Source: CAVXFL01 sp963761015 (GTDB lineage: Bacteria; Pseudomonadota; Alphaproteobacteria; Acetobacterales; Acetobacteraceae). From it: 64,000 bases of DNA. Made by a program: the position numbers and the translations under genes. The DNA lies in NCBI GenBank assembly GCA_963761015.1, contig CAVXFL010000020.1, positions 124,001-188,000 on the forward strand, given 5' to 3'. Of the stretch, positions 19,570 to 27,982 are shown piece after piece; within the stretch, counting starts at the first letter, position 1; each line of letters begins with the position of its first letter. A model generated the notes under the pieces. It saw only the letters and a program-made list of their open reading frames with translations. It had not been told where the DNA came from and did not search any database.

Positions 19570-20944
19570 ATGACCATCGCTCCCCGTCTCGAACTGCGGC
19601 AAGGCCAGGTCCTGGTCATGACACCGCAGCTGCGCCAGGCCATCCAGCTGCTGCAATTCTCCAACCAGGAACTCGCCGCGTTCGTCGAGCAGGAGCTGGA
19701 ACGCAACCCGCTGCTGGAGCGGGACGAAACGCCGCCGCCGGCCGAGCCGGCGCCGTCGAACGCGGGCCTGCCGTTCTCCGCGGATCGCGGCTTCTCGCCC
19801 GGATTCTCCGAGGATCTGCGCAGCATCGAGGACCTCGCGGACAGCCCGCGTTCGCTGCGCGACCATCTCGGCGAACAGCTTCGCCTCGGATTTCCCGATC
19901 CGGCCGACCGGCTCATCGGGGCGCATCTGATCGCGCTGCTCGACCCGGCCGGACGGCTCAACGCCGAACTCGGCCCAGCTCGCCGCTGCGCTCGGCGCGG
20001 ACATCGCGCGCGTCGAGGTCGTGCACGAGAAGATGAAGCGCTTCGACCCGGTCGGCCTGTTCTGCCGCGACCTGCCGGAGTGCCTCGCCGTGCAACTCGC
20101 CGAGCGCAACCGCCTCGATCCGGCGATGCAGAGCTTGCTGGAAAACCTGGAATTGCTGGCCAAGCGGGATCTGCGCCGGCTGATGAAACTGTGCGGGGTG
20201 GATGCGGAAGATCTCGGGGACATGATCGCCGAGATCCGCGCGCTCGATCCGAAGCCGGCGTCGCGTTTCGACTTCCCGCCGGCCCAGGCACTGGTGCCGG
20301 ACGTGCTGCTGCGGCGCGCCACCGACGGGTCCTGGCTGCTGGAGCTCAATCCCGAAACCATGCCGCGCGTGCTGGTGAACCGCGCGTTTCACCCGCGCAT
20401 CGCGCTGCGGGGCCGCGAGGAGGACCGCAGCTTTCTGGCCGACCGCCTGCAAAGCGCCAACTGGCTGGTGAAATCGCTGCAGCAGCGCGCCGAGACCATT
20501 CTCAAGGTGGCGGCCGAGGTCGTCGCCCGCCAGGACGAGTTCTTCCGCCACGGCGTCGGCCATCTGCGCCCGCTGACGTTGCGCGACGTGGCAGACGAGG
20601 TGGAGATGCACGAAAGCACCGTCAGCCGCGTGACCTCGAACAAGTCGATCGCGACCCCGCGCGGCACGTTTGAGCTGAAGTATTTCTTCACCGCCGCGCT
20701 CGCGGGCACCTCGGGCGAGAGCCACTCCGCCGAGGCCGTGCGCCATCGCATTCGGGCGCTGGTGCATGCGGAGCCGGCCGACGCGGTGCTGTCGGACAAG
20801 GCGATCGCGCTCGCGTTGCGCGCCGAGGGCATCGACATCGCGCGGCGCACGGTAGCCAAGTACCGCGAGGCGCTCAGGATACCGGACTCCTCGCAACGCC
20901 GGCGCGAGAAAGCCGTGCCGGCCCTCGCCGGCGCGCGGGGATAG
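19570..20944 (+). pseudogene. rpoN: RNA polymerase sigma-54 factor, one frameshift
   Basis: After removal of one G at about 19972 the gene encodes 457 residues of sigma-54, the factor used by enhancer-dependent promoters (nitrogen control and others). Region I is glutamine/leucine rich (MTPQLRQAIQLLQFSNQEL). The central core-binding domain follows (FDPVGLFCRDLPECL). The C-terminal helix-turn-helix is VADEVEMHESTVSRVTSNK, and the RpoN box ARRTVAKYRE is intact. The break falls where GAACTCGGCCCAG should read GAACTCGCCCAG, giving E-L-A-Q-L-A-A-A. The usual followers (hpf, ptsN) are missing: the next gene is convergent. An assembly insertion is the simplest explanation of the break. Confidence 0.92.
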
Positions 20945-20956
20945 CGGGACTGCCTC

Positions 20957-22798
20957 TCAGTCCGCGGCGGCGACCTGGGCCGGTTCCTTGGCGCCTTCCC
21001 TGGCGCCTTCCCTGGCGCCGCTTGCCCGGGCGGTGCGCGCGGCGGCCTCGCGGCGGGTCTTCTCGCCGGCGGCGCGGGCGGCCTCGGTCACGTTGAACAT
21101 GTCCAGGTCGTCGAGGTCGTGCTCGGTGGCCGGGGTCAGCGCCGTGTCCATGTAGTCGCGCGATTGCGGGTCGCGCATGATGGCGTTGCGCGCGCGCGAC
21201 ATGCGCCACATCAGCGCGCCGATGCGCACCTGCTTGACCAGGAACTCCGCGACGATCTTCGGATAGAACACGAACGGGCTTTCGAGCGGAAAGCCGGGGC
21301 GGCGGTCGGTGCGCGACTTCAGCCGGAGGTAGCCGCCTTGCAGCGGATGGATCTTCTCGATCGTGACGCAGCCCCAGAACCACAGCAGCAGGAACGTCAT
21401 GCGCCCGAGCGGCACGCCGCTCGCCGCCGCGCGCTTCAGCACCGTGGTCATGTGCTCGGGCGTGTAATAGGTCTCCCACGCCAGCTTGTAGGCGCGCTCC
21501 CATTCCTGCTTCGACATGAGGGGATGCGCCGTGGTGGCGTGCTCCAGGTCGTATTTGTTCATGTCGGGGTCCATCGGGACACCGGCGGCGTACAGCTTCT
21601 TGTGGTCTTCCGATCCGGGCAGCGGGGTCAGGAAGAAGAACTCCAGGAGATCGAGCGGCAGTTCGCGCTTGATGATGGCGATGTCCCGCAGGATCGACTC
21701 CACCGTATCCGTCGGGAAGCCGAGGATGTAGCCGGCATAGGTGATGGCGCCGACCTTCTTCCACTCCAGCAACATCTGGCGATATTCGGAAATCCGGTTC
21801 TGCCGCTTCTTGGCGCCGAGCAGGCTGTCGGGGTTGATGTTCTCGAGCCCGAGGAACACGCGCGTCACCCCGGCGCGCGCCGCCTTCTGGATGAAGTTCG
21901 GGATCTTGTGGCAGAGCGTGTCGACCTGCACGACGAAGCGGAAGAACAGCTTTTCGCCCTCCCGCATCGCGATCAGCCGGTCGAAGATCGATTCCCAGTT
22001 GCGGTTGCGCGCCAGGTTGTCGTCGGTGATGAAGAAGTCGTTGATGCCCTGCGCCAGATTGCCGCGGACGATCTGCTCGATATCGTCGGCCGTGCGGTAG
22101 CGCGACTTGCGGCCTTGGACGTTGATGATGGTGCAGAACGAGCACTGGAACGGGCAGCCGCGTCCGGCGTCGAAGCTGGTCACCGTGCCGACGGTGCGGT
22201 GGACGCGCGCCTTGGGCAGGATCGGCATGGGCACGCCCTCGATCGAGGGCAGGTCGTTCATGAAGTTGTAGATCGGCTGCAGCCGGCCGGCGCAGGCGTC
22301 GCGCAGGATGCTATCCAGTCGGCCTTCCTCCGCCTCGCCGGCGAACAGCGAGATGCCGAGATCGAGCGCCTCCTGCAGGTCGGCCTGCATCTCGGGCAGC
22401 ATGGCGATGCAGCCGGAGACGTGGAAGCCGCCGATGCAGACCTGGATGCCGCGCGCCCGGAGCGCCTTGGCGATGGCCATGGCGCGGGGGAACTGGTTGG
22501 ACTGCACGCCGATCAGCCCGACCATGCCGAGCCCGCCGCTCGCTTCGATGGTGCGGGCGATGCGGTCGGGGCGGATGCGCGTATTGGTTTCGTCCATGGC
22601 GGCGATGTCAATCGCGACATCCTCGCCCAGCACCTTGCGCTCCCGGCAATCGAGCGCCAGCCCGTTCAGCACCGCCAGCGAGTTGGAGGGGATGGCGGAT
22701 TTCCACCACTGGATGACGTAGCCGTCGTCGTCGTAGTGCGAGGGCTTGACCAGGAAGAGCTGAAAGCGCCGGCGCTCGGGCGATTGGGCCAGGGGCAA
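20957..22798 (-). CDS. B12-binding-domain radical SAM protein
   Basis: A 613-residue protein. An N-terminal cobalamin-binding-like Rossmann region (about 20-160) precedes a radical SAM core with the 4Fe-4S motif C-x3-C-x2-C in GRGCPFQCSFCTI (about residue 215). Then come the TIM-barrel strands (FFITDDNLARNRNW, VFLGLENINPDS, GYILGFPTDT, TPLPGSEDH) and a long C-terminal extension. Members of this architecture do methylations or other radical chemistry on lipids and natural products; the substrate here is unknown. The extreme C-terminus is low complexity (A/E/R/K/G rich) and holds an in-frame 12-bp tandem repeat. It is convergent with rpoN and separated from its upstream neighbour by a repeat-rich 457-bp gap. 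Confidence 0.87.
   Translation of the reverse strand: MPLAQSPERRRFQLFLVKPSHYDDDGYVIQWWKSAIPSNSLAVLNGLALDCRERKVLGEDVAIDIAAMDETNTRIRPDRIARTIEASGGLGMVGLIGVQSNQFPRAMAIAKALRARGIQVCIGGFHVSGCIAMLPEMQADLQEALDLGISLFAGEAEEGRLDSILRDACAGRLQPIYNFMNDLPSIEGVPMPILPKARVHRTVGTVTSFDAGRGCPFQCSFCTIINVQGRKSRYRTADDIEQIVRGNLAQGINDFFITDDNLARNRNWESIFDRLIAMREGEKLFFRFVVQVDTLCHKIPNFIQKAARAGVTRVFLGLENINPDSLLGAKKRQNRISEYRQMLLEWKKVGAITYAGYILGFPTDTVESILRDIAIIKRELPLDLLEFFFLTPLPGSEDHKKLYAAGVPMDPDMNKYDLEHATTAHPLMSKQEWERAYKLAWETYYTPEHMTTVLKRAAASGVPLGRMTFLLLWFWGCVTIEKIHPLQGGYLRLKSRTDRRPGFPLESPFVFYPKIVAEFLVKQVRIGALMWRMSRARNAIMRDPQSRDYMDTALTPATEHDLDDLDMFNVTEAARAAGEKTRREAAARTARASGAREGAREGAKEPAQVAAAD
20984..21019. repeat. 12-bp tandem repeat (3 copies) in the radical SAM gene
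   Basis: Three consecutive copies of a 12-bp unit (TTCCCTGGCGCC, the first copy with one change) sit near the 3' end of the radical SAM gene. They encode three E-G-A-(R/K) units on the minus strand. The length is a multiple of three, so copy-number change would keep the frame. Confidence 0.85.
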
Positions 22799-23255
22799 GG
22801 CAATACTCCGCGACTCGGCCGGGTGCGGCCGGCTTCAGGGCGGGGCAAGTTACGCGCGCGGGGTTGTTGCCGGCAACCACGGGGATTTGCCGGCTCGCCG
22901 GTTGGCCGGGACTGGTGCAAACCGGCGACGCCGCGCCGGGCGGCGGCATTGTCCCGCCACCGTCTCATTGCCCGCCTGGTGAGACGCCGGATCGTGCGGT
23001 GATACCGCCAGGCCGCGGAAAGCCGATTCGAGGGTGCAACGCTGTCGTTTACCGGGGCAAGCCGGAATCCGCTGGGCGGCGACAACATCGTGCCAGATTC
23101 CGAGCAATCGTGCCGCTGGCCGGTGGGTTCCGGCTTTCGCCGGGAAACCGGGATAGCGGCCGGCGGGACGGCGGCGCTCCGAGATCGATCGAGGCCGCAC
23201 GGCCGCGAGATTGCCGGGTCATGCCCGGCAATGACGCAGTCTGAGTGAACTGGCG
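22799..23255. other. 457-bp intergenic region with palindromes, no gene seen
   Basis: No convincing coding region is visible between the radical SAM gene and the hypothetical gene at 23256. The stretch contains a perfect 12-bp palindrome GTTGCCGGCAAC (22866-22877), a CGGAATCC/GGTTCCGG-rich section, and a strong hairpin at 23210-23232. It resembles the extragenic palindrome-rich spacers of many alphaproteobacteria. On the minus strand the promoter of the radical SAM gene must lie in its left part, but I cannot point to clear boxes. Confidence 0.6.
23210..23232. repeat. Extragenic palindromic hairpin
   Basis: ATTGCCGGG and its exact reverse complement CCCGGCAAT flank a 5-nt loop, making a 9-bp perfect stem right after the stop of the hypothetical gene (minus strand). 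No T-run follows on either strand. It looks like the dispersed 'GCCGGG-TCA-CCCGGC' palindromes common in alphaproteobacterial spacers rather than a classic terminator, though it could protect the mRNA end. Confidence 0.7.
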
Positions 23256-24077
23256 CTAGGCGCGGGCTTTCGGGCCGCCGCGGTCGAGCGCGGCCAGGGC
23301 GGGGGTCTGGCCGTTGACGAGGACGGACGCGAGCGCGGCCTCGGGCGGGCAGAAGTATACGACGTCGGCCGGCAGCCGCCCGGTGCAGCGGATCGCGGCC
23401 GCCCGCTCGGGATAAGCGGCGGCGTAGCGCTCGGCGGCGGCGACGAGGTCGTGCGCGTCCGCACGCTCGCCCTCACCCCCACCCTCTCGGAGAGGGGGCG
23501 TGGCGCGTTCTCCCGCTCGCTCCGGGAGCGGGGCGGGCGGAGGGCGGACGGGGGCCGGGCAGTGCGACAGCGCCTCGGCCATCAGGCCGATGGCGCAGTG
23601 TTCGGTCCAGGCGACGCGGTCGCGGGTGGCATCGTCGGCCTCGATCTTGCGCCGCGTTGCCTGCATGCGCAGCAGCAGCCGGACCGCGCCGTTCGCCTGG
23701 CGCATCATGGCGAGCGCCTGGCTGCGGCATTTCGCCGCCCATTCCGACGTGGTTTCGGGGAGTTGCGCGAGCCTGAGGCAATCCTTCCACTGCTCGGAGG
23801 CGGCGACGAACTGCGCGGCCACGTCCGCCTCGGCGGCATTGGCCGGGGCGAGGGCGGCGATGCGGGCGATCGCGGCACGGTCGCGGCGGGCGAGATCGTC
23901 CGGGTTGGCGGTGACCCCGGCTTTCGCCGGGGGTGGCGGCAGGATGAGACGGAGCGTGTGGATCAGCTGCCAATAGGCGTCGGCCGGGAGTTGGAAGGCG
24001 AGCCCCGGGTCAACTCCCAGGTCAGGCCCAGGGGCTGGGGCAGGGTTGGCGTGGTCCGGCGCGGCGCTGTCAAACAT
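23256..24077 (-). CDS. Hypothetical protein with leaderless-type start
   Basis: A 273-residue protein of unknown function with no signal peptide and no recognised catalytic motif. The middle (about 30-180) is alanine-rich and helical with repeated arginine/glutamate heptads (AAIARIAALAPANAAEADVA, RMQATRRKIEADDATRDRVAW). The C-terminal part (DLVAAAERYAAAYPERAAAIRCTGRLP) looks compact. Residues 195-217 (PLPERAGERATPPLREGGGEG) are encoded by a palindromic repeat that has invaded the gene in frame. I chose ATG 24077 because a near-consensus promoter places the transcription start at this codon; the upstream ATG at 24113 would lie inside the -35 box. Similar proteins seem limited to acetic-acid-bacterium relatives, but that is from memory and not checked. 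Confidence 0.65.
   Translation of the reverse strand: MFDSAAPDHANPAPAPGPDLGVDPGLAFQLPADAYWQLIHTLRLILPPPPAKAGVTANPDDLARRDRAAIARIAALAPANAAEADVAAQFVAASEQWKDCLRLAQLPETTSEWAAKCRSQALAMMRQANGAVRLLLRMQATRRKIEADDATRDRVAWTEHCAIGLMAEALSHCPAPVRPPPAPLPERAGERATPPLREGGGEGERADAHDLVAAAERYAAAYPERAAAIRCTGRLPADVVYFCPPEAALASVLVNGQTPALAALDRGGPKARA
23471..23533. repeat. Palindromic repeat element inserted in a coding sequence
   Basis: Two adjacent inverted repeats, CCCTCTC/GAGAGGG (23482-23488 with 23490-23496) and CCCGCTC/GAGCGGG (23512-23518 with 23526-23532), form a double-hairpin element. This is the 'CCCTCTC...GAGAGGG' type that is dispersed in alphaproteobacterial spacers. Here it lies inside the 23256-24077 gene and stays in frame, adding about 21 proline-, arginine- and glycine-rich residues. 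Confidence 0.75.
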
Positions 24078-24084
24078 GGGCAGG

Positions 24085-24113
24085 ATTATAGCGTTAGTGC
24101 CACTTGCGGTCAA
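24085..24113 (-). promoter_or_regulatory. Sigma-70 promoter, leaderless, for the 23256-24077 gene
   Basis: On the minus strand a -35 box TTGACC (24108-24113), a 17-nt spacer and a perfect -10 box TATAAT (24085-24090) are followed by seven bases and then the ATG at 24077. Transcription should therefore begin at or next to the A of the start codon, leaving no room for a Shine-Dalgarno sequence. This is the best promoter match in the window. Confidence 0.75.
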
Positions 24114-24212
24114 TAGTTAGTTGGTTATCGGCGTAACCCGTGAAAATCCAGGGCGCCCCGGGTCGGAGCAAGCAAACCCGGATGGCGCTGCGCTTCATCC
24201 CGGCTACGGTGC

Positions 24213-25268
24213 TCAAGCAATTCGCTTGGCGAACCTTTCAGACAAGTTGGGCAACACCGTGCGGTAGTCGATCGACCCAGCCGCCTGGAACAGGTGTGAC
24301 AATCGCGAGATCAACCGCGCATTGTACATAACCCGCGGCAGGTGATCGTCCTCGTTGGAATAGCCGCAAGCGGCGTAGACATGCACGGGAACCGACAAGG
24401 AATCGGGTATCTTGTAAGGAGGCAGCGCATAGGAGAGATTCGTGAAGGTCGGAAACTCCCCTGTCGTCGGCTTCAGCTGCAACGTATTCGGGTCGAGTTC
24501 CCGATGCAGGGCATAGAGTCCGGCCGAGGTGACGCTCGAATGGCCGGTGTCGACGGGGAGCCGACGCATCGCGTTCAGCACCGCGGTGCTTCCGAAGGGG
24601 CCAGACGGCATAGGGTCGCATTGCGCCACGACCTCGATCGGCGCCTCCTTGAACTTCTCCTTCGCGACCGTGCTTATCCCGGCGAGCAGCAGGTATCCGG
24701 CTTTGAACTGCCCCATGTCGAACAGCCCGCACATGCCCGAGTTGGCCAGCAACGCAAAGGCCTGTGTTCCTGAATAGCTCGCATCGTCGATCAAAACCAA
24801 TACGAATGGTTTTTTCACGACCGTCTTGGTCTTCGAGCAAAGCCCGGCTTGTTTGCCCTCCAGCGCATAACCGACCGAACTCGGGTCGAAGCCCGCCACC
24901 TTGCCGAGCAGCTTGGCCATCACCAGTCCGGTCAGCCACGCATCACTCTTGAAATCCTGGTTCATTACCGGAATGACCGTAGCCCCTTCGTGCCGCTCGC
25001 TTATAGTGGCGAGCTGTCCGGCCAGCCATTCCACAAACTGTTCGTGCCCACCGTTCATCAGGACAACCGTGCGGTTGCAAGCGCTTACGATAGCTTGATC
25101 CACGGCGCTAGCCAGACCGGGGTTGGTCTTGTTCACTGGAGCCAACTGCATCTGTGCCCAGATGCGGTACGAAAACAGGCTGTTCTGAAAAATCGCCCCG
25201 AAACTGCGCACCGTTACATTAGCACTGGCGAGAGCGAGTTCCGATAAATTTACTTCGTAAATCGCCAT
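24213..25268 (-). CDS. Unknown protein with phosphoribosyltransferase-like loop
   Basis: A 351-residue protein starting at an ATG behind a strong GGAGGAGG site. I do not recognise the family. The segment VLVLIDDASYSGTQAFALL (about 156-174) is a hydrophobic strand followed by D-D-A-x-Y-S-G-T, which resembles the PRPP-binding loop of type I phosphoribosyltransferases. An upstream helix-strand unit (RTVVLMNGGHEQFVEWLAG) would fit the same fold. No signal peptide or membrane helix is evident. G+C content is visibly lower (mid-50s per cent by eye) than in the flanking genes, and codon choice is less biased, both suggesting horizontal acquisition. It stands alone: the neighbours are unrelated and on different transcripts. 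Any link to a conflict or defence system is speculation. Confidence 0.6.
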   Translation of the reverse strand: MAIYEVNLSELALASANVTVRSFGAIFQNSLFSYRIWAQMQLAPVNKTNPGLASAVDQAIVSACNRTVVLMNGGHEQFVEWLAGQLATISERHEGATVIPVMNQDFKSDAWLTGLVMAKLLGKVAGFDPSSVGYALEGKQAGLCSKTKTVVKKPFVLVLIDDASYSGTQAFALLANSGMCGLFDMGQFKAGYLLLAGISTVAKEKFKEAPIEVVAQCDPMPSGPFGSTAVLNAMRRLPVDTGHSSVTSAGLYALHRELDPNTLQLKPTTGEFPTFTNLSYALPPYKIPDSLSVPVHVYAACGYSNEDDHLPRVMYNARLISRLSHLFQAAGSIDYRTVLPNLSERFAKRIA

Positions 25269-25701
25269 TCATTACCTCCTCCGCCCGTAGCTGATGCTGC
25301 CGCAGCCCATTGCGGAGCGGTGCCGACTACGGGCAAGGCACTCTGCGACCATTACGCCAGAGCGCACAAGCGGATGGCGGGCGCAACTCACCGAACCCGC
25401 GCGCCCGAGGCTGCCGGCGCGCCAACCGGTAATGACACCGCCGCTGCCCGGCTCGACCCGCGCGGGGCGCAAATCCTCGGCTATGGGTGTCCTCGGCGCC
25501 GGCTCCCGAGGAGCAATGAAGACCCCTATGCCGATCCTGGACAGTTTTGCCCGAATGTGAGACGCAAGCGCAACAGCGCTGGCACGGCCGGGCAACCCCC
25601 GGGGCGGACGAAGCCGGCATCGGGAACGTCTGGTCGAAACCATTCAGGTAACAGAACGCGGTCGCAGCACCGCGGCAGGAACGCCGGGGGAACGGAACGC
25701 C
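25269..25701. other. 433-bp intergenic region, no gene seen
   Basis: No coding region is supported here. Near its left edge an 8-bp inverted repeat GCCCGTAG/CTACGGGC (25283-25290 and 25327-25334), enclosing a second small stem CCGCA/TGCGG, lies in the presumed 5' leader of the unknown gene at 24213-25268 (minus strand), just ahead of its ribosome-binding site. The right part precedes the TolQ/MotA-like gene (GGGGGAACGG upstream of its GTG start). The region is divergent, so both promoters should lie in it, but I see no clear boxes. Confidence 0.55.
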
Positions 25702-26481
25702 GTGGATATCGCATCGATCGCGTCGCGCTCGCCCATGCTGCTGGCCACCCCGGCCGAGTCGCGCGACTTCCTGCCGCTGCTGCGCTGGCTGATCCTGATG
25801 GTTCTGACCGGCTTCGGCATCGCCATCCTGTGGCGCTTCGGCCTGATCCAACTGATGTTCGCGACCGACCGTACCCATATCTCGTCGCTCATTCTGGCGC
25901 TGTTCGCGCTCACCACGCTGCACTGCCTGGCGCAGACCTGGACCGTGTCGAAGGAACTGATCGCCGCGCGCAAGGTCCGCCAGACCATCGCCGAGGATCC
26001 GGGCGGTCTCGCGCGCATCCTTGCCGACCCGCGGCTGTTGCCGCAGCCCAGCGTCATCGGGCGCCATATCGGCAATCTCGTCGCGAAAGCGCGGGCGCAG
26101 CGGGGGCACCGCATCGATCAGACGCTGTTGCTGCGCGCGCTGGCGGAGCGGCTGCGCAACCGCGAGAAACTCGGGCTGTTCGTCTCGGAATCGCTGCTGC
26201 GCCTGGCGCTGCTCGGCACCGCGGTCGGCTTCATCCTGATGCTGATCCCGATCGCCGGGCTCAGGGCGTTCGACGCCGAAACCTTGCGCAAGGCGCTCGC
26301 CGGGATGAGCGGCGGCATGGCCATCGCACTGAACATCACGGTGACCGGGATCGCCACCGCGCTGGTGCTGAAGCTGCAATATTTCTTTCTCGACAAGGGG
26401 TTGACCGACCTTTACCACGACATCACGGACCTCACCGAGGTGCATGTCGTCTCGGCGCTGGAGCACGGCGCCGATGTATGA
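25702..26481 (+). CDS. MotA/TolQ/ExbB-like proton-channel family membrane protein
   Basis: A 259-residue membrane protein, with its start at GTG 25702 (an ATG at 25735 is an alternative). Hydrophobic segments occur at about residues 25-48 (LLRWLILMVLTGFGIAILW), 58-78, 160-185 (ALLGTAVGFILMLIPIAGL) and 200-225 (AGMSGGMAIALNITVTGIATALVL). The last two contain the G/T/A-rich pattern of the MotA/TolQ/ExbB pore helices. Such proteins use the proton gradient to move an accessory protein across the periplasm. It overlaps the next gene by 8 bp. A similar channel with an ExbD- or MotB-like partner is the expected working unit, but the task is unknown. Confidence 0.65.
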   Translation: MDIASIASRSPMLLATPAESRDFLPLLRWLILMVLTGFGIAILWRFGLIQLMFATDRTHISSLILALFALTTLHCLAQTWTVSKELIAARKVRQTIAEDPGGLARILADPRLLPQPSVIGRHIGNLVAKARAQRGHRIDQTLLLRALAERLRNREKLGLFVSESLLRLALLGTAVGFILMLIPIAGLRAFDAETLRKALAGMSGGMAIALNITVTGIATALVLKLQYFFLDKGLTDLYHDITDLTEVHVVSALEHGADV

Positions 26482-27118
26482 GCACGAACTCGACGGCGGC
26501 AGCGACGACGGGACGTTCGTGCCGTTCACCGACATGCTGTTCAACGTGCTGCTCGGCTTCGCCTTCATGGTGTTCATCGCGTTCTCGCTCATCAACCCGA
26601 CCGCCAAGACCGGGGCGGTGGACGTGAAGGGCGAGTTCCTCATTACCATGAACTGGCCGGACAACGATCCGAACGACATGGACCTGTATGTGCAGGACCC
26701 GGCCGGAAACGTCGCCTGGTACTGGCAGAAGCAGGCCGGGCTGATCAGCCTGGAGCGCGACGACCGCGGCGACTACCGCAACACCATCACGGTGAACGGC
26801 CGCAAGATCCGCGTGGCGCTGCGCCAGGAGATGACCACGATCCGCGGCATCATTCCGGGCGAGTACGTGATCAACGCGAACGAATACATGCAGATGCGCA
26901 AGGGCGTGATGCCGGTGACGGTGAAGGTCGAGAAGCTCAACCCGACGGCCTCGGTCGTCTACTACGGCACGCACGAATTCGACCACAAGGGCCAGGAGGA
27001 AACCTTCGTGCGGTTCACGATCGATGCGGCGGGCAAAGTCACCGACGTGAACACCGGGCCGTTCAAATCCCTGATCCGGGTGGTGCGGGCGCCGGGCCAC
27101 GGCAATGCCCCGAAATAG
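26474..27118 (+). CDS. Unknown membrane-anchored protein, putative ExbD/MotB-like partner
   Basis: A 214-residue protein starting at ATG 26474 inside the end of the channel gene. Its N-terminus has the ExbD/MotB-type layout: a short cytoplasmic acidic stretch, then D-M-L-F-N-V-L-L-G-F-A-F-M-V-F-I-A-F (about 19-38), in which the Asp before the helix matches the conserved proton-carrying Asp of that family. The periplasmic part contains a D-x-D-L-Y-V-x-D-P-A-G-N element (DNDPNDMDLYVQDPAGN), like those of DUF2135-type extracellular domains. The periplasmic domain is not the ExbD one, so the work done may differ from TonB or flagellar systems. Confidence 0.55.
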   Translation: MYEHELDGGSDDGTFVPFTDMLFNVLLGFAFMVFIAFSLINPTAKTGAVDVKGEFLITMNWPDNDPNDMDLYVQDPAGNVAWYWQKQAGLISLERDDRGDYRNTITVNGRKIRVALRQEMTTIRGIIPGEYVINANEYMQMRKGVMPVTVKVEKLNPTASVVYYGTHEFDHKGQEETFVRFTIDAAGKVTDVNTGPFKSLIRVVRAPGHGNAPK

Positions 27119-27139
27119 CGGCGAGAATAGCGGCGAGCC

Positions 27140-27745
27140 ATGATCCCCCACGCACCCAACGTCGATCTGGCCGTGGCCGGGCTGGTGGGGGCCTATGTCG
27201 CGCTGGCGACGCTGCTGCTCAGCCTGAACGTCACGTCGCTGTGGCGATGGTGGATCAAGGCCGGCGCCATCGTGCTGACGGCGGTGTTTTTCGGCCTCAC
27301 CTATCAGGCCATCTACGCGCTGGTGGGCTGGCCCACCACACAGCGGCTGCCCGCCCGCTTCAGCGTGGTCTGGACGGCCGTCGCCGAGCCCGATCGCAGC
27401 ACCAACAATCCGGGCGCGATCTATCTCTGGGCCGAGGAACTGGACGCCAACAACGTCCCCGCCACCCGGCCGCGCAGCTATCAGCTTCCCTATTCCGACG
27501 CGCTGGCGCGCAAGATCGCGGTGGTGCAGGAGAAGCGCGAGCACGGCCAGGACGTCATGGGCACCTTGCTGGACACCGGCGCGGCGCGAGACGTGGCGCC
27601 GCGAAAAGACGTGAAGATGGGACAGGCCAAGAAGGGGGCGGAGCAGAACGCCGCGACCGACACGGTGCCGTTCATGGATGCCGATACGCGGCTCGGATTC
27701 CAGGATCTGCCGCCCGTGCTCCTGCCGGACAAGGGCCCGCTCTGA
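27140..27745 (+). CDS. Hypothetical membrane protein, third gene of the channel cassette
   Basis: A 201-residue protein with two N-terminal membrane helices (about 10-32, VAGLVGAYVALATLLLSL, and 38-60, AGAIVLTAVFFGLTYQAIYAL) and a soluble, mostly polar C-terminus. Residues 70-110 (FSVVWTAVAEPDRSTNNPGAIYLWAEEL) look like a beta-rich domain; the tail is charged and likely disordered. It follows the preceding gene by 21 bp on the same strand, so the three genes form an apparent operon. I do not recognise its family. Confidence 0.55.
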   Translation: MIPHAPNVDLAVAGLVGAYVALATLLLSLNVTSLWRWWIKAGAIVLTAVFFGLTYQAIYALVGWPTTQRLPARFSVVWTAVAEPDRSTNNPGAIYLWAEELDANNVPATRPRSYQLPYSDALARKIAVVQEKREHGQDVMGTLLDTGAARDVAPRKDVKMGQAKKGAEQNAATDTVPFMDADTRLGFQDLPPVLLPDKGPL

Positions 27746-27805
27746 CGCCGGCGCGCACGCGCGGCGACGAAGGCATCATCATCCGGCCGGCAATGCCGAA
27801 AGTCA

Positions 27806-27834
27806 TTGTTCGATGCGTGGCGGATGGCTATAAA
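27806..27834 (+). promoter_or_regulatory. Putative promoter of the PQQ dehydrogenase gene
   Basis: TTGTTC (27806-27811) and TATAAA (27829-27834) are 17 bp apart, a good sigma-70-type match. Transcription would start near 27841, giving a leader of about 140 nt before the ATG at 27983. The leader has no obvious coding region. Confidence 0.55.
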
Positions 27835-27982
27835 GTTCGGGGCGTGTACCGATCCGGAGCTGCGCCGAAGGGGCGCCGAGCCGGCGGTTCATGGCCTTGC
27901 TTTCGCGGAGGCTGAGGTGCCGAAGCAACCCGGTCCGGCAGCCTCCGGATCGCAATCAGAAGAGGAACCCAGGGAGAGAAAC

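Noticed and set aside
19960..19990. Programmed +1 frameshifting as the cause of the breaks in rpoN, gltB and others
   Set aside because: The thirteen sites share no slippery motif or downstream structure, several genes are not known to use recoding, and one gene has three breaks.
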